DNA of 64,000 nt from JADKAV01 sp963704075 (GTDB taxonomy: Bacteria > Actinomycetota > Actinomycetes > S36-B12 > UBA10799): the NCBI GenBank assembly GCA_963704075.1, contig CAVPGV010000027.1:1-64000 (forward strand), read 5' to 3'. The translations under genes were made by a program, and so were the position numbers. The notes beneath the pieces are model-generated. The model had not been told where the DNA came from. It worked only from the letters and a program-made list of their open reading frames with translations, and ran no database searches. Position 1 is the first letter of the stretch. Each line of letters begins with the position of its first letter. Positions 1 to 9,234 of the stretch are shown here, piece by piece.

Positions 1-933
1 GCCGGGGTTCAGGGTGACCGAGATCTCGCGTCCTAGCAGGTGCATGTGTCCCGCCACGGAGAACACCGTGCTGGCCGAGGTGACCGGCCGATCGCACGTT
101 TGCACCTCACCTGCTCGAGGAGCATCCGGATCGCCGTTGCACAACAACTGCAGGCCCGCGATCGTCGCACCGCTGCCCGCACCGAACCGGCTCACCACGT
201 CGTCCACCGCATCGGTGCGCTTGCACAAGCGTCCCGATTCGCCGGGCGCACACGGCAGTTCGACCGGAGCAGGTAGCAGCGTTGTACTCAGCGGCTTGAG
301 TTTCTTGTCCGTGAGCCGCAACCTGACCTGCGTCGAGTCCGCACCCTGCTCAGTACGCAGGTTGTAGTGCATCTGAATGATGATCCGCCCACCGGCCGGC
401 ATCGGCATGCCGTAGCCGGAGGGCGTCGTGGAGGGTTCGCCACCGGGTGCCCAGGCTGTGATCCAGTCCGATTGATCCAGCCCGGACACGGCATCGCCGG
501 TCCGGCTGGGCAGCCGCGCTCCCCCGAAACACTCGTAGCCGGGCTCAGGGTCGGCCGCGTCGAGTTCTTCTGCCGCACGCACTTGTTCCGGATAGGCCGA
601 GTACAGGATCGAGTGATGCACGATGGCGCGGTTGCCCGGGACGAACTCCGCGCCGGTCAGCATGGCATCGGTCGTGAGTTCGGTGTCGGCGAGGAAGCAC
701 CGGTACTCATCGGTCGCGCCCGAAGGTGCTTGAGGCACGAATCCGTCGGGGACCCCAACCGTGAGGATGCGCTCCCCCTTGCGAGCGGACAGTACCGGCT
801 CGGCGGGTGTGGCCTCGTGGGTCTGACCGCCGTGTACCGCTTCGGTCGCCGGGGCCTCGGCGTGACCTGAACTATGACTGCTGCAAGCGGCCAACGTCAG
901 CACAGAGGCCAGGAGCATCACAGACATACGCAT
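1..933 (-). CDS. Copper type II ascorbate-dependent monooxygenase-like lipoprotein, C-terminus outside window
   Basis: The first 311 codons of a secreted protein run off the left edge. The N-terminus is a lipoprotein signal with lipobox LAAC (Cys17), followed by a His/Ala/Glu-rich linker. Histidines match the copper ligands of the PHM/DBH fold: His106-His107 in VHHSILY, His189 in QMHYN, and His296/His298 in GHMHLLG, with paired Cys79/Cys135 nearby. Eukaryotic PHM and DBH hydroxylate substrates with ascorbate; bacterial relatives are mostly uncharacterised. The CuB methionine expected further on lies beyond the window. The gene is divergent from the BrkB gene with a 171 bp gap. The start is the first ATG; a second ATG lies two codons in. 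The fold assignment is fairly sure, the substrate unknown. Confidence 0.75.
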   Translation of the reverse strand, partial: MRMSVMLLASVLTLAACSSHSSGHAEAPATEAVHGGQTHEATPAEPVLSARKGERILTVGVPDGFVPQAPSGATDEYRCFLADTELTTDAMLTGAEFVPGNRAIVHHSILYSAYPEQVRAAEELDAADPEPGYECFGGARLPSRTGDAVSGLDQSDWITAWAPGGEPSTTPSGYGMPMPAGGRIIIQMHYNLRTEQGADSTQVRLRLTDKKLKPLSTTLLPAPVELPCAPGESGRLCKRTDAVDDVVSRFGAGSGATIAGLQLLCNGDPDAPRAGEVQTCDRPVTSASTVFSVAGHMHLLGREISVTLNPG

Positions 934-1104
934 GTCTCACCGTACGTCGGCCTCCTGATCGCGACGAAGGCAACGCCGTAATCCGGTCGTCTCACGAACC
1001 GGGCTTGAGAGGACACGCGGAAGTCCTCTTACCCGTGCGGCATCCACGCGCGCCGATCGGGTACAGCACTATCGTTCAACGTGGCCCACGATCCCGGAGG
1101 CAGC

Positions 1105-2076
1105 ATGACCGACACCGCGACGCCATCGACGATTGCGGCGAGCCCGCCCCCGATTCCCGGCGAGCCGATCGACCCACCGCCGAAGGCGATCGCGGACACA
1201 TTGGCAAAGGTCGACGAAAGAAGCACACTGGCCGGGGTCGGATTTCGCGCCTTCCTGAGATTCAGTCACGCCAAGGTAACGCTGCTCGCTGCGGGCACCA
1301 CGTACTACTTGTTCTTGTCCGTGTTCGCGATGCTCGTGTTCGCGTTCGGCCTCGCCGCCTTGATAGGTGGCGAGGAACTCGCCGACACGGTGACCAAAAG
1401 CGTGAGCAACGCCTTCCCGGGCCTGATCGGCGAGCAGGGGGTATCCCCCGAAACACTTGCGCAGGTCGGCCAGACGACATCTCTGCTCGGTCTACTGGTA
1501 CTGCTGTACTCGAGCAGCGGCGCGATGGTCGCCCTGAGCAACTCGATGCACCTGATCTACGGGGCCCCGAAGGACCCGCGCAACTTCGTGAAGGCCCGTG
1601 CGCGCCTGCTGGCGTGGATGCTTCTGTTGGCGCCACTCATTGCGCTGTCGTTCGTGCCCTCGGTGGTCATCTCCAACTTCGCCGGACCCGTGGAGCAGGC
1701 ACTCGGCCTCGATGGGAGTGCCTGGGGCTGGCTGCTCTTGGCGCTGACTGCCGTCTTGTCCATCGGTCTCAACGCACTGGTGGTGTGGCTGATCCTGGGG
1801 CATTTGGGCGGGATCAGACCTCCCAGGGACGCCCGACTCGTGGGCACCGCGGTGGGGGCGGTGGGCATCGAGATACTGAAGTACCTGCTCTCCTTCATCA
1901 TCGCTTGGTCGGTGAGCAAGCCTCAGTACGGCGCCTTCGCCGCTCCCATCGCGATGCTGCTGGTCCTGTACCTCGAGTCGCTGACGCTGTACGTGTCCGC
2001 TTCAATCACCGCGGGGATGGCTATCGCGAACGACGACTCGCAAGAGGTTCCTGAGGTCGAGCCGATCACTGCGTAG
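1105..2076 (+). CDS. YihY/BrkB family inner-membrane protein
   Basis: The product is 323 residues. After a Pro-rich cytosolic tail of about 40 residues come about six hydrophobic helices, typical of the YihY/BrkB (formerly ribonuclease BN) family of integral membrane proteins of unknown function. Conserved features include the TTYYLFLSVFAML segment in the first helix and the SSSGAMVALSNSMHLIYG segment with its polar and aromatic residues. The ATG at 1105 is chosen because GGAGG sits 4 bases upstream; a GTG 24 bases earlier is in frame but has no ribosome binding site. It is transcribed away from the copper-protein gene and converges on the YkuD gene. Confidence 0.85.
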   Translation: MTDTATPSTIAASPPPIPGEPIDPPPKAIADTLAKVDERSTLAGVGFRAFLRFSHAKVTLLAAGTTYYLFLSVFAMLVFAFGLAALIGGEELADTVTKSVSNAFPGLIGEQGVSPETLAQVGQTTSLLGLLVLLYSSSGAMVALSNSMHLIYGAPKDPRNFVKARARLLAWMLLLAPLIALSFVPSVVISNFAGPVEQALGLDGSAWGWLLLALTAVLSIGLNALVVWLILGHLGGIRPPRDARLVGTAVGAVGIEILKYLLSFIIAWSVSKPQYGAFAAPIAMLLVLYLESLTLYVSASITAGMAIANDDSQEVPEVEPITA

Positions 2077-2199
2077 GAGCCGGCTCGCCAGTTCCGGTGG
2101 CTATCCACTTGCGATCTCTTTCGTGTCAGGGGCCCGCGTGACATGGTCACCCTTCGCGCCATAGTCACGGATTGCATAGTGCTCCAGGCTGCCCCAGGA

Positions 2200-2796
2200 C
2201 TACTTGCGCAACACCGCGCGTGGCCCCATCACGATCACCGGATCAGCAGCCGGGTCCAACCATCTCAGAGTCCTGCGCATCTCCTGCCGACTGACCGAGA
2301 TGCAACCGCGGGTGGCGCCCCTACCGGACACATGCAGCCAAATGCCACCGTCCTTGATCGAGGGGTCGGGGCGCTTCATGTCCAGCGGTGAACGACCCGG
2401 CACCCGATTGAAGTTGATGGCGACCACATAGTCGAAAACCCACTCGCCGCCGGGCGGCCCCTGGAACCCCGCCCTTGAGTGGTGATACGGCAATTCGGTG
2501 CCGCGCGGTTTGTGTCGCCTCCCGCCCGCGTCGGTCAGCCCGAAGGTCCCGATGGGCGAGTAGTAACTCCAGTCCCACGGCTTCGGATGCCAGCCGCGTG
2601 CACCGTTGCGCGCGGAAACCTGATCGACCTTGATCCAGCAGCCCTTGCGGAACTGCCACCTGGAAAGGGTGGCACGGCTGGAGCGTTTCTGTTTTCCGCG
2701 CGCGATGATCACCTGCTGATGCCTCGCCGGATCGACGCGATGCAGCGCCCCGAGCGGCAGTTCACAGGGCGGAACGGGCGGCAACGCTGCCAGCAT
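2200..2796 (-). CDS. L,D-transpeptidase (YkuD)-like protein
   Basis: The product is 198 residues with a C-terminal YkuD-like catalytic motif, HVSGRGATRGCISV, near residues 155-168. This gives the His and Cys of the family's active site, which forms 3-3 cross-links in peptidoglycan or attaches proteins to it. No signal peptide is visible. An in-frame TGA lies two codons before the ATG at 2796, so this is the earliest possible start, and the protein is either cytosolic or shortened at its N-terminus. It lies 35 bp downstream of the MaoC gene on the same strand. The family is fairly sure; whether it cross-links peptidoglycan is inference. Confidence 0.7.
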   Translation of the reverse strand: MLAALPPVPPCELPLGALHRVDPARHQQVIIARGKQKRSSRATLSRWQFRKGCWIKVDQVSARNGARGWHPKPWDWSYYSPIGTFGLTDAGGRRHKPRGTELPYHHSRAGFQGPPGGEWVFDYVVAINFNRVPGRSPLDMKRPDPSIKDGGIWLHVSGRGATRGCISVSRQEMRRTLRWLDPAADPVIVMGPRAVLRK

Positions 2797-2831
2797 CCTT
2801 CAACTGTACGCCGCGACGGGGGCCCATTTCT

Positions 2832-3716
2832 TCAGTCGCTGAACTGGACCTGGACGACGGCGTGCCGAGTGGCCCCGGTGGTGAGCCACACCGTGACATC
2901 ACCGTCTCCCCGATCGATACGCAATGTGCTCGCGGCGGGTAGGAACACTGGCTTGAAGAAGCCCGCAGTGACGACGTAGCCCTCGGGTAGTTCGTCTTCC
3001 ACCGCAGCCAAGCAGCGAGCGAGAGTCCACATTCCGTGGACGATGGTCGTGCGGAAACCGAAGGCCTTGGCCGCCAACGGATGCAGATGAATGGGATTGC
3101 GGTCACCTGAGACCGCCGCGTACTGCCGACCCATGTCCGTTGGGATCTCTAGGTCGACCACGTCAGCGGTCTGCCCGGGATCAGGCCACGAGGGCCTTTC
3201 GGCCGATGCCTGCGCGGATGACAGATGGGTACCGCGACTCAGATAGGTGCTCGTCTCGCGCCAAACACGCTCACCGTCGAGCCGGGCGCTGGTGACCATG
3301 TCGAACTGCGTCCCCTTCGGATGCTGACGCGCATTGCCCGCCTGTACCTGAACCTCATATTCACCCAGGGCAGGCAACTGTCCAGTCACGTCGATGCGGT
3401 TCGCGATGTGGACCATACCCAAGGACCTCAAGGGGAAGTCTCGGCTGGTCATGAGATACATCGCCGACGGGAAACCCGCCACATGAAGCATCGCTGGAGG
3501 CAGATCTGGACCCGAACCGCCGCATACTCGCCGATACGCCTGGATCTTTTCGCCCGAGAATCGCACGTGTCCTAGTGAGAGCCCACGTTCGGGAATGTCG
3601 TCACCGCCTCCCCACAAGAACCCCGGCAGCGACGCTCCCGCGATCACCCTCGCGTACAGACGTGCGGTGGTAGGAGTGCCGTCAAGAGGCCGCATCGACA
3701 TGGGACCATTCAACAT
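2832..3716 (-). CDS. MaoC-like (hot-dog fold) dehydratase
   Basis: The product is 294 residues with a double hot-dog arrangement. The second half carries the (R)-hydratase motif DRNPIH (Asp205, His210) followed by FRTTIVHGMW, as in MaoC/type-2 enoyl-CoA hydratases that hydrate trans-2-enoyl-CoA. The open frame continues upstream to 4106, but that extension runs through a tandem repeat and has non-coding composition, so the ATG at 3716 is preferred; ATGs at 3701 and 3695 are also possible, and none has a good ribosome binding site. A role in fatty-acid or polyketide acyl-CoA metabolism is likely. No partner gene is adjacent. Confidence 0.8.
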   Translation of the reverse strand: MLNGPMSMRPLDGTPTTARLYARVIAGASLPGFLWGGGDDIPERGLSLGHVRFSGEKIQAYRRVCGGSGPDLPPAMLHVAGFPSAMYLMTSRDFPLRSLGMVHIANRIDVTGQLPALGEYEVQVQAGNARQHPKGTQFDMVTSARLDGERVWRETSTYLSRGTHLSSAQASAERPSWPDPGQTADVVDLEIPTDMGRQYAAVSGDRNPIHLHPLAAKAFGFRTTIVHGMWTLARCLAAVEDELPEGYVVTAGFFKPVFLPAASTLRIDRGDGDVTVWLTTGATRHAVVQVQFSD

Positions 3717-3829
3717 CGGTTGCACGCTGATGTGGACGTCGATCAGGATCAGGCGCTGGAGGCCGCACGTCCGAGTGGTCGGGTTCATCGGACCGTGGGT
3801 TCTTGGCGTCAGCCACAGTGAAGGAACTT

Positions 3830-3939
3830 GTCGTAGGTCCGTTCTACGGTGTGAATAGGTAGCCGGGGGGATGTCGTAGATCCGGTTTACGGTGTGAATA
3901 CGTGCCGGGGGGATGTCGTAGGTCCGGTTTACGGTGTGA
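3830..3939. repeat. Three tandem copies of a 42-43 bp unit
   Basis: Copies begin at 3830, 3873 and 3915. Each opens with GTCGTAGRTCCG, continues with TTTACGGTGTGA, and copies 1 and 2 end in a C/G run (CCGGGGGGAT). The unit lies in the 336 bp gap between the MaoC gene and the DUF222-HNH gene, about 110 bp before the latter. The rest of the gap (3717-4052) holds nothing else I can name, apart from a TTGTTCG-type direct repeat near 3960-3978. Confidence 0.8.
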
Positions 3940-4052
3940 TCGATAGCTGGTAGTTCCTGGTTGTTCGTGGTTGTTCGCTGGTGACGTCGCGGTGGGGCAT
4001 TGGGCCTTGCCGATTCGACATTCAACAATCGTGTGGCGATCGGGGGTGCGCT

Positions 4053-5289
4053 ATGGCTGGTTCTTCGTCGTCGTCGTCGTTCTTTGATGTGTCGCGGGCG
4101 GCGCACCGCCGGGCCCGGATCCGCGGGTGCTTGCCGACGACCGCCCCGGCCGGGTTCGACCAGATCAACGACGATATTGATGCGCTGCCGGATCCGGACC
4201 TGCTGTGCGCGGAGGAACGCGCCGCCGCCCTGGCGGTCACCGCCCGGCTGCGTAACCGCCTGGAGGCGTATCTGACCGGTCTGGCCGGCGCCGCCGATAC
4301 CGCCGGGGATTCCCGGGTGCTGGGCGCCGGGACCACCGGCACGCTGGTGGCGACCGCCACCAACGCCCCGGTCGCGGTCGGGTCGGGGATGGTGAACACC
4401 GCCCAGCAGTTACACGACCTGCCGGTAGTGGCCGAGGCGTGGGCCGCGGGTGCCATTTCGGGGTTGCATGTCCATCAGATCCTGACCGCGGCCCCGCACA
4501 TCGACGACTTCCCCGCCGCGGAACCGGCGGTGGTCGCCCTGGCCAAACTCACCGACGCCTGCGAGCTGCGCCGGGTGTTACAGACCGTGGCCGACGCCCA
4601 CAACCCGACCCACCTGGACCTGACCGATCGAGCAGCAACGCGCCAAACGCAGCCTGCGGCTGTCGGCGCGGGCCAACGGGATGTGGGCGATCACCGGGCT
4701 GCTCGACGAGGTCGACGGGGCGATCCTGGCCGAAACCCTGGCCGCGTTCACCCGCCCGCCGGACACCCACGACACCACCACCGCGGCCCAGCGCCGCGCC
4801 GACGCCCTGGCCGACATGGCCACCGCCGCGGCGGCCAACCACCGCCCCCTGGGAGTGTCCGCAGTGACCATCCTGGTCGACCTGGACAACCTGCCCGCCG
4901 GGGCGGGGGCGACCCTGACCGACGGCACCGCGCTGGGGGCTGACACGTTCGACCTGTTGTCATGCGCCGCGGCGTGCACCGTGATCTTCGGGCTGAACGT
5001 CAAAGACAACTTCGTGCCGCTGGCGCTAGGACGCACCCGACGCCGGGCCTCCGCCGCGCAATGGGCCGCGCTGATCGCCAGAGACCGCGGCTGCATCCGC
5101 TGCGGACGGGCATCCCGGTACTGCCAGGCCCACCACATCCACCACTGGAAAAACGGCGGCCGCACCGACCTGTCAAACCTCGCCCTGCTCTGTTCACGAT
5201 GCCACCACGACCTACACCTCGGTCGCTACACCATCACCATGAACACACATGCGATCCCCCTCATCACCCACACCCGCGGACCACCCTGA
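4053..5289 (+). CDS. DUF222/13E12-type HNH endonuclease, one apparent frameshift
   Basis: The corrected product is 411 residues. The N-terminal half is an Ala-rich helical DUF222 domain and the C-terminus an HNH nuclease: a Cys pair (CIRCGR), HHIHHWKNGG, then LALLCSRCHHDLH. Such proteins occur in many copies in actinobacteria, and their function is not settled. The frame changes at 4629: deleting the C of GATC (GAT-C-GAG) restores one frame from TDEQQRAK onward. T and C would both encode Asp, so this looks like two alleles merged rather than decay. No ribosome binding site is visible at the ATG, and no SOS box is present here, unlike the copy at 31.4 kb. Confidence 0.8.
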
Positions 5290-5389
5290 ACAACCGGGCG
5301 GCTGCCCCGGGGTTAGTCCCTTGGTGTCCGGAACGTCGGCTGGCAGCAGCGACGTAGGTGGTCCGATAGCGGGCAAAAGTGAATCTCGA

Positions 5390-5403
5390 GGGTGTATACA
5401 CCC
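5390..5403. promoter_or_regulatory. Perfect 14 bp palindrome before the aquaporin gene
   Basis: GGGTGTATACACCC is self-complementary and ends 3 bases before the aquaporin ATG. The core TGTATACA resembles half-sites used by GntR-type and related repressors. Its position would block transcription or translation initiation. No regulator gene is adjacent, so the cognate protein is unknown. Confidence 0.4.
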
Positions 5404-5406
5404 AGA

Positions 5407-6162
5407 ATGTCCACACTTGAATCGCTGCGAACGATCAGCGTCAATGAGTTCATCGGCACCGGGATCCTGGTCCTCATCGGATGTGGGATCGGTGCTCTCG
5501 GCTCTCTGCGCAAGAGTCTCGGGTTCGGTTCAGCGAACTGGAGTCTCACCGCGTTCGGCTGGGGCATGGCCGTCTTCGTCGGAGCGAGCGTCGCATGGGA
5601 GTCCGGTGCACACCTGAACCCCGCCGTGACGCTCGGCCTGGTCCTGACGGGCACGACTTCTTGGTCAACCGTGCCGTTCTACCTCCTAGGCGAGTTCGGC
5701 GGCGCGATCGTCGGAGGGTTGCTCGTCTATGTGGTGTACAAGAAGCAGTTCGACGACCACGATCAACCCCACACCACCGGGAGCATCTTCTACACAAAGC
5801 CGGGTGTGCGATCCCTCGGATGGAACACGGCGAGTGAAGCCATTGCGACGTTCGTACTCGTCTACTGGATCATTCAGCAGGCGCCCTGGCAGCCGGCCGT
5901 CGAGGATCAGGCGCCAAACCTCGGGAACATCGGGCTCGGGTATGCGGGTGTCGCTTTCGCGGTGATCGCGATCGGAGCCGGACTCGGCGGTTCGACCGGC
6001 TACGCGATCAACCCTGCCCGCGACTTGGGGCCGCGGATCGCGTATGCGCTTCTGCCGCTGCAGGGCAAGGAGAAGATCGACTGGGGCTACGCGTGGGTGC
6101 CCATCGTGGGACCTCTGCTGGGTGCGGTCGTTGCAGCAGCGCTCTACTCGCTGAACTACTGA
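5407..6162 (+). CDS. MIP family channel, aquaglyceroporin-like
   Basis: The product is 251 residues with six membrane helices and both pore motifs: HLNPAVTLG in the first half and AINPARDLGPR in the second. Asp after the second NPAR is typical of glycerol facilitators (GlpF type), so passage of glycerol or other small neutral solutes as well as water is expected. The start is uncertain: the ATG at 5407 begins MSTLESLRT, while a GTG at 5392 is in frame directly behind CGAGG. A 14 bp palindrome overlaps this start region. No glycerol kinase gene is adjacent; an FGGY kinase lies 29 kb away. Confidence 0.88.
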   Translation: MSTLESLRTISVNEFIGTGILVLIGCGIGALGSLRKSLGFGSANWSLTAFGWGMAVFVGASVAWESGAHLNPAVTLGLVLTGTTSWSTVPFYLLGEFGGAIVGGLLVYVVYKKQFDDHDQPHTTGSIFYTKPGVRSLGWNTASEAIATFVLVYWIIQQAPWQPAVEDQAPNLGNIGLGYAGVAFAVIAIGAGLGGSTGYAINPARDLGPRIAYALLPLQGKEKIDWGYAWVPIVGPLLGAVVAAALYSLNY

Positions 6163-6202
6163 CGGCTGCTCCTCGAACTACTCCGGGTGGGCGGCGGGCA
6201 CG

Positions 6203-6961
6203 CTATAGAACCGGCTGCAAATCTGGCCGCTTGGCGGTCACCCCATCACCGGAGCTACGCCCGGTGACCCTGCGACCGATCCAGGGGGCTAGGTGTTTGC
6301 CAGCCCACGTGACATCGCGGCCGACCTTCACGACCGGTGACAAGGGTCGAACCTGCGGCAGCGGCTGGGTCCAGTCCCCCGCACCGCAGCCCAGGGACTC
6401 GAGGACCGCCATGGCCACCCGCTGATGCCCGACGGAGTTCAGATGCAGCCGATCCTCTGACCAGAACCGCGAATCATCGAACACGGCGTGGTCCCAGAAG
6501 TCCACCACTCGGCACTGGTACCTCTCGGCCATCTCGTACGTCACTTCACGGTAATGCGCCAGACGACCCTCGACCGGTCCCATCAGTCTGGAGCGTCTGG
6601 ATGGGCGCCCATAGGTGACGATGACGATGTCGGCCCCCGTGTCGGATAGGGCTGCGAGCCCAGCTTCCAGGTGTTCGCGGAGCGCGGCGATGTCCCACTG
6701 CCGACGCAATGCATCGTTGACTCCCCCGGCGAAACTGACCAAGTCCGGGGTCAACTCCCGTGCTTGTGGCACCTGCTCCTGCACGATCTGGGCCAACCTC
6801 CGCCCGCGGATTGCCAGATTGGCATAGCGAACCCGCGGGTCGTCGCTGGCCAACATCTCCGCCACCCGGTCAGCCCAACCCCGCTCCCGGCCGTTGGGAC
6901 GAGGATCCCCGATGCCCTCGGTGAACGAGTCGCCGATCGCCACGTACCTCTGCCAGCCCAT
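6203..6961 (-). CDS. SGNH/GDSL hydrolase
   Basis: The product is 252 residues. Block I is AIGDSFTEG (Ser nucleophile near residue 13), block II contributes Gly in NLAIRGR, block III Asn in GGVND, and block V is DRLHLNSVGH with the catalytic Asp and His. No signal peptide is seen, so it is probably a cytosolic esterase or lipase of the GDSL type. The ATG at 6961 starts directly before the catalytic core (MGWQRYVAIGDS); the open frame runs 40 codons further but lacks coding character. The gene converges on the aquaporin. Confidence 0.85.
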   Translation of the reverse strand: MGWQRYVAIGDSFTEGIGDPRPNGRERGWADRVAEMLASDDPRVRYANLAIRGRRLAQIVQEQVPQARELTPDLVSFAGGVNDALRRQWDIAALREHLEAGLAALSDTGADIVIVTYGRPSRRSRLMGPVEGRLAHYREVTYEMAERYQCRVVDFWDHAVFDDSRFWSEDRLHLNSVGHQRVAMAVLESLGCGAGDWTQPLPQVRPLSPVVKVGRDVTWAGKHLAPWIGRRVTGRSSGDGVTAKRPDLQPVL

Positions 6962-7272
6962 GCCTACAACCTCTGTTCGGAAGCCTCCGCTTGACAGGAT
7001 AACCACCACATTCCAGATCAAAACGGACAGCGGCGCCAATGCCTCGTCGATCCTCGACCGGCGCCAACCGGACCTGGGCACCCGGGTCGAAGAAACCCGA
7101 CCGTTTCGACCCCGTAGCGCGCCCGGTCAGGGCGTGTCCACGTACCTCGGCTTCGACAGGTTACGTCCCTACCCTTCAGAGTCGGTCGCCAAACGCCCTC
7201 GCAACCGACGACATCGAGGTCGTCCCGGTTCATACGACACGAGAACGCGTTGATACGAAGGGGGACCAGGCT
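6962..7272. other. Gap without a recognised gene
   Basis: These 311 bases lie between the SGNH hydrolase start and the end of the FAD oxidoreductase gene. The short open frames on both strands have no family-like content. The stretch presumably holds the hydrolase promoter; I see no clear promoter, operator or hairpin. Confidence 0.4.
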
Positions 7273-8604
7273 TCAGCCGAGGACGTCGAGGCGGCGGTCC
7301 TCCCATCGCAGGAAGTTCGCTATCTGTCCCGCCACCGCGTGTCCGAGACCGCCTGGCGGGAAGGGGATGAGTTTGCGGTTGACGAAGAACACGTCCGTCA
7401 AATCGGTATCGCGCTCCAAGACCAGATCTCGGATCGTTTGTCCGTTCAGGTGGGTGGTGGAGACCCCGTGCCCGACACAACCGATCGAGTAGATGACATC
7501 TTTCCGGCCGGCGTACCCGATCGCAGGGAACATGTCCAAGGTCGCCGACACCGGGCCTCCCCAGGCGTGCGAGAACCGCACGTCCCGTAGCCCAGGAAAG
7601 ATCGCCCGCATGTCATCTCTCAGGCGCTCCCACGTCTGCGGGCTGGCGTCGAAGCCCATTCCCTTGCCGTCGCCGAGCCCCACATCCCGCCCGCCCATCA
7701 ACAGTCGGTTGTCCGCGGTCAGTCGGTAGTAGTGCACGAGATCGCGGAAATCCTCAACACCCTCGCGCCCGCGCCACCCGATGCTCTCGAGTTGCTCGTC
7801 GGTCAGTGGTTCAGTCAGCACGATGTAGGTCCAGACCGGCACCTGCTTGCTGGCCAGTTGCGGAAACTCATGGGTCCACGCATTGGTCGCGAGCACCACC
7901 TTGTTCGCAGTGACGCTCCCGCGTGGGGTTCGCAGACGTTGTCGCCCGGCTGCCATATCCATCGTCAACACCGGCGTGTTCTCGTAGATCGGCACGCCTG
8001 CCCCATCGAGTACCCGGCGCCACTCGCGGCTGAGCTTCGCCGGGTTGAGGATCCCGGTGTTCGGCTCCCACCACGCGGGGCCCTTGTACAGGGGGCTGTT
8101 GACCCGCCCGATCAGTTCGGTGTGATCGATCAAGTTCACACCAGTGAGTCCCAACCGGTGCACGAGCGCGATCTCCTTGAGTAACCGCTGGGAGTACTTT
8201 TCGGACGTCGCGACCCACAGGAAACCCGTGTGCTCATAGTCGCAGTCGAGGTTCAGTTCCTCTATGAGGTCCTTGAGCAGTGTGACGGCACGATCGGCGT
8301 ACAGGTGGGCCTCACGGGCTTTGGCCTTGCCGAAGCGTGTGGCCGTGAAGGAGTGCATCATGCCGATCTTGGTCATCGAGAATCCGGCGTTGCGTCCGCT
8401 CGCGCCGTAACCCACAACGTTGGATTCGACGATGGCGATGCGCAAGGAGGGATCGGCCTTGTGGAGATGGTAGGCGGTACTCAGACCCGTGTAGCCGGCC
8501 CCGACGATCGCCACGTCCACCTCGAGGTCGCCTTCAAGCGCCGGTCCTGGGGTGTAGGGATCGTCACCGAGCCAGAAACTCTTCGTGGGGAAATCGGAGT
8601 TCAC
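7273..8604 (-). CDS. FAD-dependent oxidoreductase of the glycine/D-amino-acid oxidase family
   Basis: The product is 443 residues with an N-terminal Rossmann motif VAIVGAGYTGLSTAYHL (near residues 31-47), a FAD-contacting segment GASGRNAGF, and a C-terminal segment (SIGCVGHGVSTTHLNG) that closes the FAD site in DAO-fold enzymes. Members oxidise secondary amines or amino acids such as sarcosine, glycine or gamma-glutamylputrescine. The GASGRNAGF segment is typical of PuuB-like members, but the substrate cannot be told. It starts at ATG 8604 and stands alone. Confidence 0.85.
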   Translation of the reverse strand: MNSDFPTKSFWLGDDPYTPGPALEGDLEVDVAIVGAGYTGLSTAYHLHKADPSLRIAIVESNVVGYGASGRNAGFSMTKIGMMHSFTATRFGKAKAREAHLYADRAVTLLKDLIEELNLDCDYEHTGFLWVATSEKYSQRLLKEIALVHRLGLTGVNLIDHTELIGRVNSPLYKGPAWWEPNTGILNPAKLSREWRRVLDGAGVPIYENTPVLTMDMAAGRQRLRTPRGSVTANKVVLATNAWTHEFPQLASKQVPVWTYIVLTEPLTDEQLESIGWRGREGVEDFRDLVHYYRLTADNRLLMGGRDVGLGDGKGMGFDASPQTWERLRDDMRAIFPGLRDVRFSHAWGGPVSATLDMFPAIGYAGRKDVIYSIGCVGHGVSTTHLNGQTIRDLVLERDTDLTDVFFVNRKLIPFPPGGLGHAVAGQIANFLRWEDRRLDVLG

Positions 8605-9234
8605 GGCTGCAGGCTACCCCTCGCGCCTGTTCGCCAGGCACCAGAAGCCCAAGCCTGCTGCAGCCTGGTCTGATGCTGATGGTCAACCCGCAATGGCAGG
8701 GCTGGGGGGGCTTCCGACGCGGTCTCGGCCGGATCCCGCAGCCTCGCGGGATTTCCGGGCCGCGAACCCGACCGTGAAGGGGTCGTGCCGCACTACCACA
8801 GCCTTCACGAAACCGATGGTGTTCTGGGCCTCGGCGAACAGGTCCGGCAGACTCGCGACGTCTTGGAGACGTTGCAGCGGCACCGCCCCGAACGACTGGT
8901 GTACCTGGCTGGGACTGCGGGGCTGAACTGTCGCCCATCGCGTGGTTCAACGGCTCTCGAGAAGGTGACCATGGTGGGAGTGCTGCCCTGGATCCCGCCG
9001 AGGAGTTGTACATCCAGGAGCAGGGCATCGCGCGTCTGTCACCTTCCGACGTGCACTGCGGCCAACAGGCCCGCGGACACTGCAACGACCGCGGAGTGAA
9101 GGCGGACTCGCGAAGGTCCCATGGTTGATACCGTGTCGGCACTCGAGCCTGCGTCTCCACTGGGGGCCGGGGCATGACGCCGCGTGAGCGCGGCGGGAAT
9201 CAGCCGACGGGGCACACTGTTGTCCCTCTTTGTG
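8605..9234. other. Gap with a possible decayed secreted-protein gene on the minus strand
   Basis: No intact gene is visible in these 630 bases. On the minus strand an ATG at 9123 opens a signal-peptide-like stretch (VVAVSAGLLAAVHV) that meets a stop after 27 codons. A different frame at about 8880-8750 reads PDLFAEAQNTIGFVKAVVV and HDPFTVGFAA, which looks like coding sequence. This may be one gene with several indels or a remnant. I do not recognise the family. Confidence 0.3.

Noticed and set aside
3830..3939. CRISPR array
   Set aside because: Units are contiguous tandem copies without unique spacers, only three are present, and there is no cas gene.
2832..4106. A 424-codon open frame including the MaoC gene and 130 extra N-terminal codons
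   Set aside because: The extension reads through the 42-43 bp tandem repeat and has Arg/His-rich non-family sequence; the conserved protein begins near 3716.
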